A stretch of DNA of 36,126 nucleotides. Source: Calothrix sp. HK-06 (GTDB taxonomy: Bacteria > Cyanobacteriota > Cyanobacteriia > Cyanobacteriales > Nostocaceae). The stretch lies in the NCBI RefSeq assembly GCF_001904745.1, contig NZ_MRCD01000088.1, positions 1-36,126 on the forward strand, read 5' to 3'. Below are positions 17,216 through 26,296 of the stretch, in pieces. Under the pieces are notes generated by a model. The model was not told the DNA's origin. It made no database searches and saw only the letters and a program-made list of their open reading frames with translations. How positions within the stretch are numbered: the stretch's first letter is position 1; each line of letters opens with the position of its first letter. A program made the translations under genes and the position numbers.

Positions 17216-18966
17216 TTCTTGTAAAATCTCCAAACTTGACGAGGTAATACAAACGGATGATTCAACTCTTTTTTACCAGCTATTTCACCAAACACGTAAA
17301 GTCGCCACAACTCCCACATAATTAGTAACCATAAAATTTCACCAACACGACGCCCACTAATAGCAGCACTAAATTCTCCACTGACAATTTTAGCTGCAAT
17401 ATCTGGCTGAAAAATACCTTCACTACGTAAAATACCAGGATTTAACCAATCACCTAACTTATGCCAAAACTCGTGTAAACACCAAGAAGTTAATGGTACT
17501 CCCATACCACGCTTTTGGCGCCAAACGATTTGTTTTGGTAGCCAACCATCAACCGCACGTTTCAAGATATACTTTTCACAGCTACCTTGCAGCATTAATT
17601 CCCCACTCAAGCGAAATGACCATTGTGTTAACGGTAAATCGCAAAAAGGAGAACGCACTTTTAGATTTTGAGAAAACCCAATATTAGTAGCCCTCGGCTG
17701 AATATTTTGGGCGCCTTTTAACATCAGCGAAGCGCGTCGTAAGCGATGCATTAATTCATAACTATATTTAGATTCAAGAGCTTCCTGTAACCAATCTTCG
17801 ACACTTAATGAATTAACTTGACAACGAACACCAGGTTGATAAATACTTTCCTCATAACCCCAAAGACGGTGAAAAGTTCTTATATACTGATGAATAAAAC
17901 TTTCTTCCCCATTAGGATGTTGACCTTGATAAATAGCAGCGGCAATTAAAGGTTTATTTGTCCAACCTGCAAATAACTGGTCGCCATTTTCGCCATTAAA
18001 TATTACCTCTGTTTCTTGACTAGCAGCTTGCGCCAAAAGATACAAAGGTACTGTGACACCATCACCAAAAGGTAAATCAAGCGCTTTAACTGTAGGTATC
18101 AAAGCTTTCTGAATATTACCAGAACTAGCATCAACTTTAGCTAAAGGAATATTTAGATGCTGTGCAACAAGTTCTGCATATGGATATTCGGGAATACCTG
18201 CATTACCAAAATCAAGAGTATAAGCTTTGACTTTTACACCTGCTTGCACTAGTAACGCTGCAATAATAGAAGAATCTAATCCACCTGATAAACAAACTCC
18301 CACAGGTTCGTCGTTTAAATCATTTATTTGGCGATTTACAGCGTCTTTGAGTAAAACTTGTAATTCTTCTATTGCCGTGGTTTCATCATAAATTAAATGT
18401 AACCGTTCAGGGGGCGCCTGTTGGAATTGCAGTAATTGCTTTTTTCGTAGAAGATTAATTTCATTATCATTATAATTCCAACTTAATTCAATACCAGCTT
18501 CTACAGCTTGAATTTGGCTAACTGGAGTTACAGGGGTAGGAACGTATGAAAAACAATTATACCCATAAAGTGCAGCAATATTAATCTTAGGTGCCTTTAT
18601 TATTGGTAAAAGTAATTGTAACTGAGAAGCAAACCAAATCACTTGCTCTTGTTGCATCCAATATAAAGGAACTCGTCCAAATGGGTCTCGACCTAAAACT
18701 AGAGTACGAGCTTCAAGACGTACCCATGCATCAGGAAAATCATCCATTCCAGATGCTGAGAGCGAAACAATATGATTTGATGTAATCTTAGTCGAATCTG
18801 GTTGAAAATTAGAAATATAAGCAACATTATATATAATATCGCTATGATTCTGAGCATCTAATTTATAATGTTTTACTTTTATCTTGCTGAAAAGTTTTTC
18901 GATTTCTTGACTTTGACCATAACCCCAATAGCCAACAAAATGGTAATTACCCCGGATGCTACCCAT
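17203..18966 (-). CDS. Asparagine synthetase-like amide-forming enzyme without Cys2
   Basis: This 587-aa protein has the class-II (N-terminal nucleophile-type) plus ATP-pyrophosphatase architecture. The synthetase half carries the PP-loop SGGLDSS (227-233), then LPFGDGVTVPLYLLAQ and FNGENGDQLFAGW, so it should adenylate a carboxylate. Residue 2 is Gly, so the Cys required for glutamine hydrolysis is absent; RDPFGRVPLYW shows the N-terminal fold is retained. Such Cys-less members include lasso-peptide cyclases and beta-lactam synthetases. The amine donor may therefore be ammonia or a small molecule rather than Gln. It lies 9 bp after the 206-aa membrane protein gene and overlaps the LysA-like gene. 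Confidence 0.85.
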   Translation of the reverse strand: MGSIRGNYHFVGYWGYGQSQEIEKLFSKIKVKHYKLDAQNHSDIIYNVAYISNFQPDSTKITSNHIVSLSASGMDDFPDAWVRLEARTLVLGRDPFGRVPLYWMQQEQVIWFASQLQLLLPIIKAPKINIAALYGYNCFSYVPTPVTPVSQIQAVEAGIELSWNYNDNEINLLRKKQLLQFQQAPPERLHLIYDETTAIEELQVLLKDAVNRQINDLNDEPVGVCLSGGLDSSIIAALLVQAGVKVKAYTLDFGNAGIPEYPYAELVAQHLNIPLAKVDASSGNIQKALIPTVKALDLPFGDGVTVPLYLLAQAASQETEVIFNGENGDQLFAGWTNKPLIAAAIYQGQHPNGEESFIHQYIRTFHRLWGYEESIYQPGVRCQVNSLSVEDWLQEALESKYSYELMHRLRRASLMLKGAQNIQPRATNIGFSQNLKVRSPFCDLPLTQWSFRLSGELMLQGSCEKYILKRAVDGWLPKQIVWRQKRGMGVPLTSWCLHEFWHKLGDWLNPGILRSEGIFQPDIAAKIVSGEFSAAISGRRVGEILWLLIMWELWRLYVFGEIAGKKELNHPFVLPRQVWRFYKKWKT

Positions 18967-18975
18967 ATAATTAAA

Positions 18976-19596
18976 TTATCTTACCTCGAAAGTTTCCTCA
19001 CCAAGCACCCTATCATCTAATAACATTTGTACTTTCCACTTACCTACAGCGGCACCGGATTCAAGTACATACTTACAGTGGGTATCCCAAACGGACGTAG
19101 TTACACTTTTTGTTTCATAACTATTTTGCTTGACAGTTTGACCGCTAGGATTTATCCAATTACAAGATAAATTTAACTTTTCACCGACAGGCGCCTCTTT
19201 GAGAGTTACGCGGTAAAAAAACTCAGAATTACTTCCACCATTTTGGGTATTAGTAATTTTCTCACTTTGTACAGCTACACGAGCATAGGTGTTACTACGC
19301 TGCTGTGAAATAAATATTGGGCTACCTATAATTAATACCAAAGCCGCAGCAACAGAACCAAAAATAAACTTATTGCGGCGTTTTTCGGTCTCCAAAGCTT
19401 GAGTGCGTGCGACTTGCGTCATCGCTTCACCAAGTAACTCAGGCGGTAAATTCAACTCGTCAAGTATTTGCTTGACTTGCTCTGGTTCAAGTTCTTGCTC
19501 TTGACGCTCTTTTAGGCGCCCTAGTTCTACGATTATTCGGTCTAGTTGTTCTTGGGTTAATCTTTGATTCATAGAATAATTAAAGTAATGAACCAT
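18976..19596 (-). CDS. Single-pass membrane protein of unknown function
   Basis: This 206-aa protein has a charged, Gln/Glu-rich helical N-terminus (about 9-75), one membrane helix (about 77-96, FIFGSVAAALVLIIGSPIFI) and a C-terminal extracytoplasmic beta-type domain with two cysteines (LSCNWINPSGQ and DTHCKYVLESG) that ends GEETFEVR. The C-terminal domain loosely recalls DUF3859-type domains, but I am not sure. The start is uncertain: ATG at 19596 or ATG at 19572 (MNQRLTQEQ), and neither has a good Shine-Dalgarno. It is the first gene of a minus-strand run with the AsnB-like and LysA-like genes. The 119-197-bp gap to the divergent flavin monooxygenase gene should hold promoters for both. Confidence 0.72.
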   Translation of the reverse strand: MVHYFNYSMNQRLTQEQLDRIIVELGRLKERQEQELEPEQVKQILDELNLPPELLGEAMTQVARTQALETEKRRNKFIFGSVAAALVLIIGSPIFISQQRSNTYARVAVQSEKITNTQNGGSNSEFFYRVTLKEAPVGEKLNLSCNWINPSGQTVKQNSYETKSVTTSVWDTHCKYVLESGAAVGKWKVQMLLDDRVLGEETFEVR

Positions 19597-19793
19597 AAAG
19601 GAAGAGATAGCTGTTATAACATATTTTTAAAAGTGACTACAGAACGACTTGCTTCAATTCCGTAAAAAAACTTGCTCACTTAGAAATACCTTTACCTCCT
19701 GTTAACTTATGTCAAATGGGTTTACTATATTATTTTCATAACAAAAGCAAAATTTTATGCATATTCAGAGAAATCGGTCTGTCTCTACCACGT

Positions 19794-20846
19794 ATGCCTC
19801 CTAAACCTCAGTTAGAATTTAATTGGTGCGCTCCTGTTTCTGGTGATGGTTTTTACTTGGGATTACCAACTTGGGAACGTCCACCAGAATTTGAATATAT
19901 AGTACAAATATTTAGAACTGCTGAAAAATTTGGCTTCAAGCAGCTTTTAATTGGTATGGGTTTTACTCATCATACTTTGGAAGCTTGGACTTTAGCAACA
20001 GCAGTACTAACAAAAACTAACTATGCAAGTGCAATGGTGGCAGTGCGTCCAGGCTTTATTAGCGCACCTGTTCTTGCAAAAATGGCTGTTACATTAGACC
20101 ATATCAGTCGAGGGCGCCTTTCACTAAATATTGTTACAGGTGGTAGACCAGCTGAGCAAGCGATGTATGGTGATTATTTAGACCATGACGGACGATATCG
20201 TCGTACCCGTGAGTTTATGCAAATTTGCCGTCAGTTATGGTTGAATAATATTGCTTTTGATTTTGATGGAGAATTTCATCAGCTTCAAGGTAGCAAATTA
20301 GAAACTTTGCCTTTACAACCAGGTGGCCCTACATTTTATTTTGGTGGTGCTAGTGACATGGCGCAACAAGTAGGCGCTGAGTTGAGTGATGTTTATTTAA
20401 TGTGGGCTGAAACGTTTGAACAAATAGAAGCTCGAATTCATAAAATGCGTCTATTAGTAAAAGTTTGTGGTCGAGAAAAGTTGGTAAAGTACGGTGTGCG
20501 AGTTAATATTATTGCTCGCTCTACTGAGATAGAAGCAAGAGAAGCGGCAAGAGAAATGATATCTAAAGTTAACCCTGATATACTAACTAAAGCTCGTGCT
20601 ACAGAATATCCTAATACTAAGCGTGAAAGTTTTGGGCAAGCGCGCCAGTGGGAATTACGGGCTAATTCTACCGATGAATGGTATATTCAACCACATTTGT
20701 GGGCAGGCATTTCCATAGTCAGAAGCGGCGCCGGAATGGCGATTGTTGGTAGTTATCAGCAGGTAGCCGAATATATAGTCAAGTATATTAACTCAGGAAT
20801 AACGGTATTTATTTTATCAGGTTATCCTCACTTAGAAGAGTGCTAG
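19794..20846 (+). CDS. SsuD-like flavin-dependent monooxygenase, premature stop
   Basis: A member of the luciferase-like (LLM) flavin oxidoreductases close to alkanesulfonate monooxygenases: EFNWCAPVSGDGFYLG, LATAVLTKTNYASAMVAVRP, LDHISRGRLSLNIVTGG, YFGGASDMAQQVGA and FILSGYPHLEE near the end. It would use reduced FMN and O2 to oxidise a substrate. The ATG at 19794 matches the usual family start; the ATG at 19716 would add 26 atypical residues. The frame ends at TAG (20844-20846) right after GYPHLEEC. The same frame then continues NVGRNVLPLVREKYMKFI to TAA at 20901, which looks like the family's normal tail. The gene is therefore probably nonsense-truncated by 19 codons, with most of the barrel intact. 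Confidence 0.8.
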   Translation: MPPKPQLEFNWCAPVSGDGFYLGLPTWERPPEFEYIVQIFRTAEKFGFKQLLIGMGFTHHTLEAWTLATAVLTKTNYASAMVAVRPGFISAPVLAKMAVTLDHISRGRLSLNIVTGGRPAEQAMYGDYLDHDGRYRRTREFMQICRQLWLNNIAFDFDGEFHQLQGSKLETLPLQPGGPTFYFGGASDMAQQVGAELSDVYLMWAETFEQIEARIHKMRLLVKVCGREKLVKYGVRVNIIARSTEIEAREAAREMISKVNPDILTKARATEYPNTKRESFGQARQWELRANSTDEWYIQPHLWAGISIVRSGAGMAIVGSYQQVAEYIVKYINSGITVFILSGYPHLEEC

Positions 20847-21016
20847 AACGTTGGAAGAAATGTTCTACCCCTAGTTAGAGAAAAATATATGAAATTTATA
20901 TAATTTATTTCTTTCGATTGATTATATATACATCACAAGGAACAGGATAAATTAATGATTTTATACGAAATTAGATTATTCTTAAATTAAACTAAATTAA
21001 GAGAAAAATATATTAC

Positions 21017-21541
21017 ATGAATGATAAAAATCCAGCAAATAATCAAATAGCTTATAGTGTTAGTGTCGCCCACGAAATGCATGGACGTGTTCGTTTTCAT
21101 GTATATCGACTGGCAAAAGACTCTAAATATGCTGAAAAATTAAAGGCTTTAGTCGAGTCAGATTCCAGAGTTACACAGGTTCGCATCAATACTCAAGCTG
21201 CATCTATTGCTATTAGTTATGAATCAGATATTTCTGATGAACAAATGCGCGAATATTTTATTAATTTGATTCAAACGGCTCCAAATATTGCTACTCCGAA
21301 ACGATTTACAGCTTCGTCAATTACATCAGCTATTTTTGACGCAATTGTAAATTTAATCGATAGCGCACGTAATATAAATAAGGTTCGTAAAGGAATTACA
21401 AAAAAACCTTCTAAACCTGACTTTTGGGAGCGCGCTTTACAAACTATAAAAGCCACAATGAAAACCTTAAAATCAGCGACAATGTTTGTTTTACCTAAAC
21501 GCTCGTCACAGGCGCCATCTACTTTATCAAGTAGTAATTAA
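21017..21541 (+). CDS. HMA-like domain protein
   Basis: This 174-aa protein has an N-terminal ferredoxin-like fold resembling the heavy-metal-associated (HMA) domain found before P-type ATPases: SVAHEMHGRVRFHVYRL, followed by VTQVRINTQAASIAISYE. No CxxC metal site is present, so it may not bind metal the usual way. The C-terminal 75 residues are basic and helical without clear membrane segments. A second small protein of this kind lies at 30141-30404. Its 3' end overlaps the 3' end of the convergent amidase gene by 23 bp. Function unknown. Confidence 0.7.
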   Translation: MNDKNPANNQIAYSVSVAHEMHGRVRFHVYRLAKDSKYAEKLKALVESDSRVTQVRINTQAASIAISYESDISDEQMREYFINLIQTAPNIATPKRFTASSITSAIFDAIVNLIDSARNINKVRKGITKKPSKPDFWERALQTIKATMKTLKSATMFVLPKRSSQAPSTLSSSN

Positions 21542-22799
21542 TTATGGACTCTAAATCCTCGGCTATTTTCAAAATTAACTTATCTTGAAAGGAATTGGCG
21601 ACAATTTGTAAACCAATAGGTAAACCTTGTGGGTTAAGTCCACAAGGTATAGATACACATGGTAAACCAAAATAACTAAACGGTAGAACAAATTTTCTAT
21701 TTAATTGATAGACTCTTGCATCTGCTTGAATATTAGGTGCCGTCGTTGGAGTAGTCGGTGTAATTATTGCGTCAACTTGTCGGAATATATTTTGGATATC
21801 ACCTAACTCGCAAAGTCTTTGCTTTTGAGCTTTTTGATAGCTTTTACCAGAAATAGCGGCGCTTTTACGTAAATCATAATTCACTTTATCACCAAATAAA
21901 TGATGTTGATTTTGATATTCTTGCAATACTTGGCTAAATTCGTATAAAGCAATAATTGAGTAATTTGTTTTATTAAAATTACTTAATAATATACTTTCTA
22001 TATTAATAACTTCTATGCCAGCTTGTTTACAACTATATATCACACGGTGAATTGCGGCGGCAACTTCTGTATCAACTCCACGAAATGTATAGTTATTAAT
22101 AACACCTAACTTGTATGTAGATGGGGGAGGTAAAATGTTTGGTAAAGCTAGGGGATGCATAATGGCATTAAATAATATTTCTACATCTGTGACTTTACTT
22201 GCCATTACACCAACTGTATCAAAACTTGGCGCCCGTTTAAAAACACCATCTGTACTAATTATAGACTGAGTAGGTCGCAATCCAACTATTCCAGACCAGC
22301 TAGCAGGGACACGTATCGAACCTCCTGTGTCTGTACCGATACCACCAACACATAAATTTGCTGCAACTGCTGTAGCTGTACCACTCGAAGAACCACCTGG
22401 AGAATAATTCGGATTTACCGCACTGCGAACATTACCATAGAAACGGTTGTTTCCTGTAATATCGGCGCCAAACTCGCTTAAATTAGTTTTACCCAGAATA
22501 ATGGCACCTGCTTGTTTTAATCTTGTTACAATGTCCGCATCTACTACAGGTATACGTTGCTGAAACAATTCTGTACCTATAGTAGTAATTAAGTTCGCGG
22601 TATCTATATTATCTTTTATTACTATTGGTATACCGTGTAATAATCTTTTGACCTGAGCAGTTTCGATTTCTGAGTCAAGTTGTGTTGCCGTTAAAAGCGC
22701 TTCTTGCTCAGTAATGGTAATGAAAGCATTTAATTTTGGATTTAACTTGTAAATTCTTTTGAAGTAATGTTGAGTTAGATTGTATAGGGATTGGTTCAT
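21519..22799 (-). CDS. Amidase-signature family hydrolase
   Basis: This 426-aa enzyme has the complete Ser-cisSer-Lys triad. Lys62 lies in GIPIVIKDNID, Ser137 in PGGSSSG and Ser161 in GTDTGGSIRVP. The spacings (75 and 24) equal those of GatA, as I recall them. It should hydrolyse a C-N amide bond. The family is broad (GatA, urea/indole-acetamide hydrolases and natural-product amidases), so the substrate is not predictable. GatA itself is unlikely because gatB/gatC are not adjacent and the protein is shorter than usual GatA (about 480). Only 17 bp separate its start from that of the divergent AsnB-like gene, which pairs an amide-former with an amide-breaker. Confidence 0.86.
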   Translation of the reverse strand: MNQSLYNLTQHYFKRIYKLNPKLNAFITITEQEALLTATQLDSEIETAQVKRLLHGIPIVIKDNIDTANLITTIGTELFQQRIPVVDADIVTRLKQAGAIILGKTNLSEFGADITGNNRFYGNVRSAVNPNYSPGGSSSGTATAVAANLCVGGIGTDTGGSIRVPASWSGIVGLRPTQSIISTDGVFKRAPSFDTVGVMASKVTDVEILFNAIMHPLALPNILPPPSTYKLGVINNYTFRGVDTEVAAAIHRVIYSCKQAGIEVINIESILLSNFNKTNYSIIALYEFSQVLQEYQNQHHLFGDKVNYDLRKSAAISGKSYQKAQKQRLCELGDIQNIFRQVDAIITPTTPTTAPNIQADARVYQLNRKFVLPFSYFGLPCVSIPCGLNPQGLPIGLQIVANSFQDKLILKIAEDLESIINYYLIK

Positions 22800-22816
22800 A
22801 AGATGACGAGCGCATT

Positions 22817-24529
22817 ATGCTATTTAAAGCTTTTTTTAACCGTGAATCTATAGCTGCACCGGGGAATGTAGTAACCACCTGGCAGATAGCTTATGGCTAT
22901 GTAGACTCACTCTCGGTAGAGAATATATTTTGGAGAGATAATAAAGTTATAATTACTGCACCCGATAGTAAAGCGGTTGCGTTTAGCCTTAACCAACGGT
23001 TTGTTGTTGTTGGTGATGTCTGGTTGAGTAATCGACGAGAGTTAAGTGTTGCTTATAATATCTCAATAAATAATGATATTCAATTAGTCGCGCAGCTTTG
23101 GGAAAAATTTGGTATTGAATCTTCAAAGTTACTAGTTGGTATATTTGGACTGGTAATTTGGGATAAAGATGAACAAGTTTTATATTCAGCACGCGATTGT
23201 ACTGGTTCACGTACTATTTACTATACAACTAATGGTTCGACTTGTTGGTTGGCACCTTCGTTAAGAACACTTGCACCATATCGTTCTAAAGATTTAGATC
23301 TGGTAGCGTTGCGTGATTATTTGTGCTGTGCTTTTGTTCCTGGAGAGAGAACTTTGTGGAATGATGTTAAAGAATTGCGTCCAGGAACGATACTAAAATT
23401 ACCTTTGGGAGAAATTCATTCCTTTTGGCAACTTAAAGAGCAAATTATTGATAGTGATAAACCTTTATTATGGCATGGAGAAAAGTTACGGCAGCTTTTA
23501 GACCAAGTTATTAAAGAATATTTACCTCAAAATCAATCGGTGGGAGTTTTGCTTTCGGGTGGTTTAGACTCTAGTAGTGTGACTGCACTTGTAAGTAAGC
23601 TGCATAACGCACCAGTTCATACTTTTTCGATTCATTTCGGCGCCGAATGTCCGAATGAGTTAGAATTTTCGAGTTTAGTAGCAGAACATTGTCAAACTCA
23701 GCACCACATTCTCGAAATTACTTTTAAAGATATGTGGGAACGTTTGCCTGAAGTAATGACGCATTTGGATGACCCGATAGGAGACCCTTTAACTGTACCA
23801 AATTTATTGGTTGCTCAACTTGCACGCGAATATGTAGAAACAATACTCAATGGTGAGGGTGGAGACCCTTGTTTTGGCGGTCCCAAAAATCAACCGATGT
23901 TGATAAATAATTTATATGGTTCGGTAACAAATCAAGATACTTTACAAGCTTATTTAACTTCTTTCCAAAAATGTGCCGTTGATTTACCGTTGCTACTTAA
24001 ACCGGGCGTATGGAAAGCAGTTAGTCATGCTCCATCGGTATTTACTGAAGATTTATATTCAAAAGATAACTATTTAAATAGACTAATGGCGCTTAATATT
24101 AAATATAAAGGCGCCGATCAGATATTAACTAAAGTCAATAATACAACAACTGCTATGGGGTTGTTGGGACTTTCGCCTTTATTTGACCAGCGAGTGGTAG
24201 ATTTAAGTATGCAAATACCTCCACAGTATAAATTATCTGGAGTCGAAGAGAAAGCAGTTTTAAAGCAAGCGGTAGCGGATATAGTACCCGATGCGATTAT
24301 CAATCGTCCAAAAAGTGGCATGATGGTACCAGTTCAGCTAGGTTTCCGTAAATATTGGCAACGCGAAGCCAGAAGTTTATTATTAAATAGAAACGCAATG
24401 ACAGCGCCGTATTTTAATCAAAGTTTAATCAAAGATTGGCTAAATTACCGTGGTGATACGTGGAGAAGATACGGTGTTAAACTCTGGTTACTGGTTAGTT
24501 TAGAAATTTGGTTACAAGTTAATCGCTAG
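22817..24529 (+). CDS. Second asparagine synthetase-like enzyme without Cys2
   Basis: This 570-aa protein carries the PP-loop SGGLDSS (247-253), DDPIGDPLTVPNLL and NGEGGDPCFGGPKN, so the ATP-dependent carboxylate activation half is intact. The N-terminal part has the glutaminase-like fold (LVGIFGLVIWDKDEQ, SARDCTGSRTIYY), but the protein starts Met-Leu-Phe and no Cys is in position 2. Glutamine hydrolysis is therefore unlikely. It differs clearly from the 587-aa homologue, so it is not a recent duplicate. The two probably act on different substrates or steps. It is divergent from the amidase gene, with almost no intergenic DNA between them. Confidence 0.85.
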   Translation: MLFKAFFNRESIAAPGNVVTTWQIAYGYVDSLSVENIFWRDNKVIITAPDSKAVAFSLNQRFVVVGDVWLSNRRELSVAYNISINNDIQLVAQLWEKFGIESSKLLVGIFGLVIWDKDEQVLYSARDCTGSRTIYYTTNGSTCWLAPSLRTLAPYRSKDLDLVALRDYLCCAFVPGERTLWNDVKELRPGTILKLPLGEIHSFWQLKEQIIDSDKPLLWHGEKLRQLLDQVIKEYLPQNQSVGVLLSGGLDSSSVTALVSKLHNAPVHTFSIHFGAECPNELEFSSLVAEHCQTQHHILEITFKDMWERLPEVMTHLDDPIGDPLTVPNLLVAQLAREYVETILNGEGGDPCFGGPKNQPMLINNLYGSVTNQDTLQAYLTSFQKCAVDLPLLLKPGVWKAVSHAPSVFTEDLYSKDNYLNRLMALNIKYKGADQILTKVNNTTTAMGLLGLSPLFDQRVVDLSMQIPPQYKLSGVEEKAVLKQAVADIVPDAIINRPKSGMMVPVQLGFRKYWQREARSLLLNRNAMTAPYFNQSLIKDWLNYRGDTWRRYGVKLWLLVSLEIWLQVNR

Positions 24530-24578
24530 TATTATTATTGTATTGAGAGTGTTTTCCTTTTACCAAAAGCAAAAAACA

Positions 24579-25002
24579 ATGGCAGCAGAACATGGTCTAA
24601 TTGTAGATTTCACAACTGTTTTGGCTACTTCAGCTTTAGGGGGATATTTAGTCAACCGATTGCGTCAACGCTCAATATTTCTCCTTACCTTGCTGATAAA
24701 TTTACTCAAGTCCCTTTGTTTGCAAAGTATTTAAGCAATGTGGCACAACCAACGCTTTTATCGATTCCAGAAACTATAAGTGGTCATGTTGTAGTAGCTG
24801 GTTACGGTAAAGTTGGACAAATCATTGTTAATATACTTCAAAATCAAGGATACCCAATTTTGGTGATTGAGAGTAGTGAGGCTGCAATTAAACGTTTGAG
24901 AATGCAGCAAATTCCCTATATTTTTGGTGATGCAGATTCGGAGTTAGTATTAGAAAAAGCTCATTTAAAAAATGCCAGTGCTTTGGCTATTGCAGTCTGC
25001 TT
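24579..25002 (+). pseudogene. Remnant of a CPA2-type cation/proton antiporter (KefB-like)
   Basis: The first piece, MAAEHGLIVDFTTVLATSAL followed by GGYLVNRLRQ, is the N-terminus typical of CPA2 antiporters. It then jumps frame at about 24670 to NISPYLADKFTQVPLFAKYL and a TrkA-N-like nucleotide-binding domain (GHVVVAGYGKVGQIIVNIL, IPYIFGDADSELVLEKAHLK) that stops at ALAIAV. Most of the membrane domain and the C-terminal end are missing, so it cannot transport. The right edge runs into a 9-bp tandem repeat (25022-25048). The gap after the AsnB-like gene is 49 bp. Confidence 0.8.
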
Positions 25003-25021
25003 ATGTTGGACAGTTCAAAAC

Positions 25022-25048
25022 ATCCGTTACATCCGTTGTATCCGTTGC
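25022..25048. repeat. 9-bp tandem repeat, three units
   Basis: The units are atccgttac (25022-25030), atccgttgt (25031-25039) and atccgttgc (25040-25048), a clean tandem of period 9. It lies at the broken right edge of the antiporter remnant and five bases beyond the stop codon of the FAD monooxygenase gene on the other strand. Confidence 0.85.
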
Positions 25049-25053
25049 AAAAA

Positions 25054-26256
25054 TTACACTCTTAACCTAACTTGAGTAACACCAACGCGCATCTCATGCT
25101 GACGTTTTACCCACTTGTGACGAATTCTTTGACGTAATAGGCGGGCGCCAAAAAACATAATTGCACGGAAAAGATTGTATCTACGCAAAATTTCTGCTTG
25201 GTCTGCTTCTTCAGATTGAAGTTGCTGTGCGCGGATAATTTCTGGTTCACGTTCGGCTTGAATTGTTGCCAGTGCGTTATCAAGTTCGGCGCCTGTAACT
25301 TTGGCTTGTAATAATGGTACAAGATGATTAACTGCAACAATTACATCGCGTAATGCAACATTAATACCTTGTGCGCGGATAGGTGACATTGGGTGTGCAG
25401 CATCACCAAGAAGTATTACGCCAGGTGCATACCAAGAAGGACAACGACCGACTACTACCGATAGTTTAATTGGTCTTTCGATAGTTTCTGCGTGATTTAT
25501 AATATGTTTTGCCATCCAAGCTGGCGCCACTGAAGCAAATATAGGCGCCCATTGTGCAGGTTTTTGATCAATTTCATCTTGCGGAAACAATATCCAAGAC
25601 AAATGTAACTTACCTTCTTCTGCTCCATGAAAAAGACCAAAGCTTCTATCTCCGTTAGAAACGGCATAAAATATATTCTCAGATACAAACTTGGGACTAT
25701 CGGCAAGTTTAAACCAAAGAATATCTATATCTTTAGGTTGCTTTTCTAAATGTAAACCCGCGCGTTGACGTATTAATGAGTTACGACCATCTGCTCCAAT
25801 TGTAATATCAGCAAAAATCTCTCTACCATCTGTAAGCTTTACACCTGCTACCCGGTCATCAACTCGCAATAAATCTTTAACTGGAACTCCTTGAATAAAC
25901 TCAAACTCTGGATATGTTTGAGCTTGTTCAATTAAAGCTGTCAGCAAAGGTGGTTGTGATACTAATGTACATGGTGGAAAGTTCGGCTCCATCGGTTCAG
26001 CAACACGAAAAAGTGTTTTTTTACCTAAAATAATTTCCCAAGCATCAAATTTTCGGTGTGGTATTTGCTCTAGTATCTCAGATAAACCCATCTGTTTGAG
26101 GGCATCTAGTCCACTAGGCATTAACCCCTCACCACGAAACACTCGATGAAAATCTGTAGTGGCTTCGACTAATGATACAGTAATGCCACGTTTGGCTAAA
26201 AGTAAAGCCAGTGCGGCGCCAGTTGGGCCTGCCCCTACAATTACGACTTGTGGCAT
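25054..26256 (-). CDS. FAD-dependent monooxygenase (UbiH/PHBH-like)
   Basis: A 400-aa group A flavoprotein hydroxylase when started at the ATG at 26256. It has the N-terminal dinucleotide fold MPQVVIVGAGPTGAALALLL, the middle GADGRNSLIRQRAG (DG motif) and LLGDAAHPMSPIRAQGIN (GD motif that binds FAD ribose). AGGAG is placed eight bases before the ATG at 26256. The GTG at 26307 would overlap the wecG-like gene by 11 bases. It would oxidise an aromatic or other unsaturated substrate with NAD(P)H and O2. It is the last gene of a three-gene run and could either tailor a product of this region or stand alone. Confidence 0.85.
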   Translation of the reverse strand: MPQVVIVGAGPTGAALALLLAKRGITVSLVEATTDFHRVFRGEGLMPSGLDALKQMGLSEILEQIPHRKFDAWEIILGKKTLFRVAEPMEPNFPPCTLVSQPPLLTALIEQAQTYPEFEFIQGVPVKDLLRVDDRVAGVKLTDGREIFADITIGADGRNSLIRQRAGLHLEKQPKDIDILWFKLADSPKFVSENIFYAVSNGDRSFGLFHGAEEGKLHLSWILFPQDEIDQKPAQWAPIFASVAPAWMAKHIINHAETIERPIKLSVVVGRCPSWYAPGVILLGDAAHPMSPIRAQGINVALRDVIVAVNHLVPLLQAKVTGAELDNALATIQAEREPEIIRAQQLQSEEADQAEILRRYNLFRAIMFFGARLLRQRIRHKWVKRQHEMRVGVTQVRLRV

Positions 26257-26296
26257 TACTGCATCTCCTATAGAAACCTGGTTTTTTTTAATCATA

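Noticed and set aside
19614-19679. A 21-codon minus-strand frame after an AGGAGG (19695-19700), possible leader peptide of the asnB-like operon
   Set aside because: The spacing to the GTG is 15 bases, too long, and the peptide has no regulatory codon pattern.
20844-20846. TAG read as pyrrolysine or programmed read-through
   Set aside because: Pyrrolysine use is not expected in cyanobacteria and there is no stimulatory structure evident; a nonsense change is simpler.
17203-24529. Lasso-peptide cluster (two AsnB-like cyclases)
   Set aside because: No lasso precursor, B1/B2 leader-binding or protease genes are near; the AsnB-like proteins alone do not establish a lasso system.
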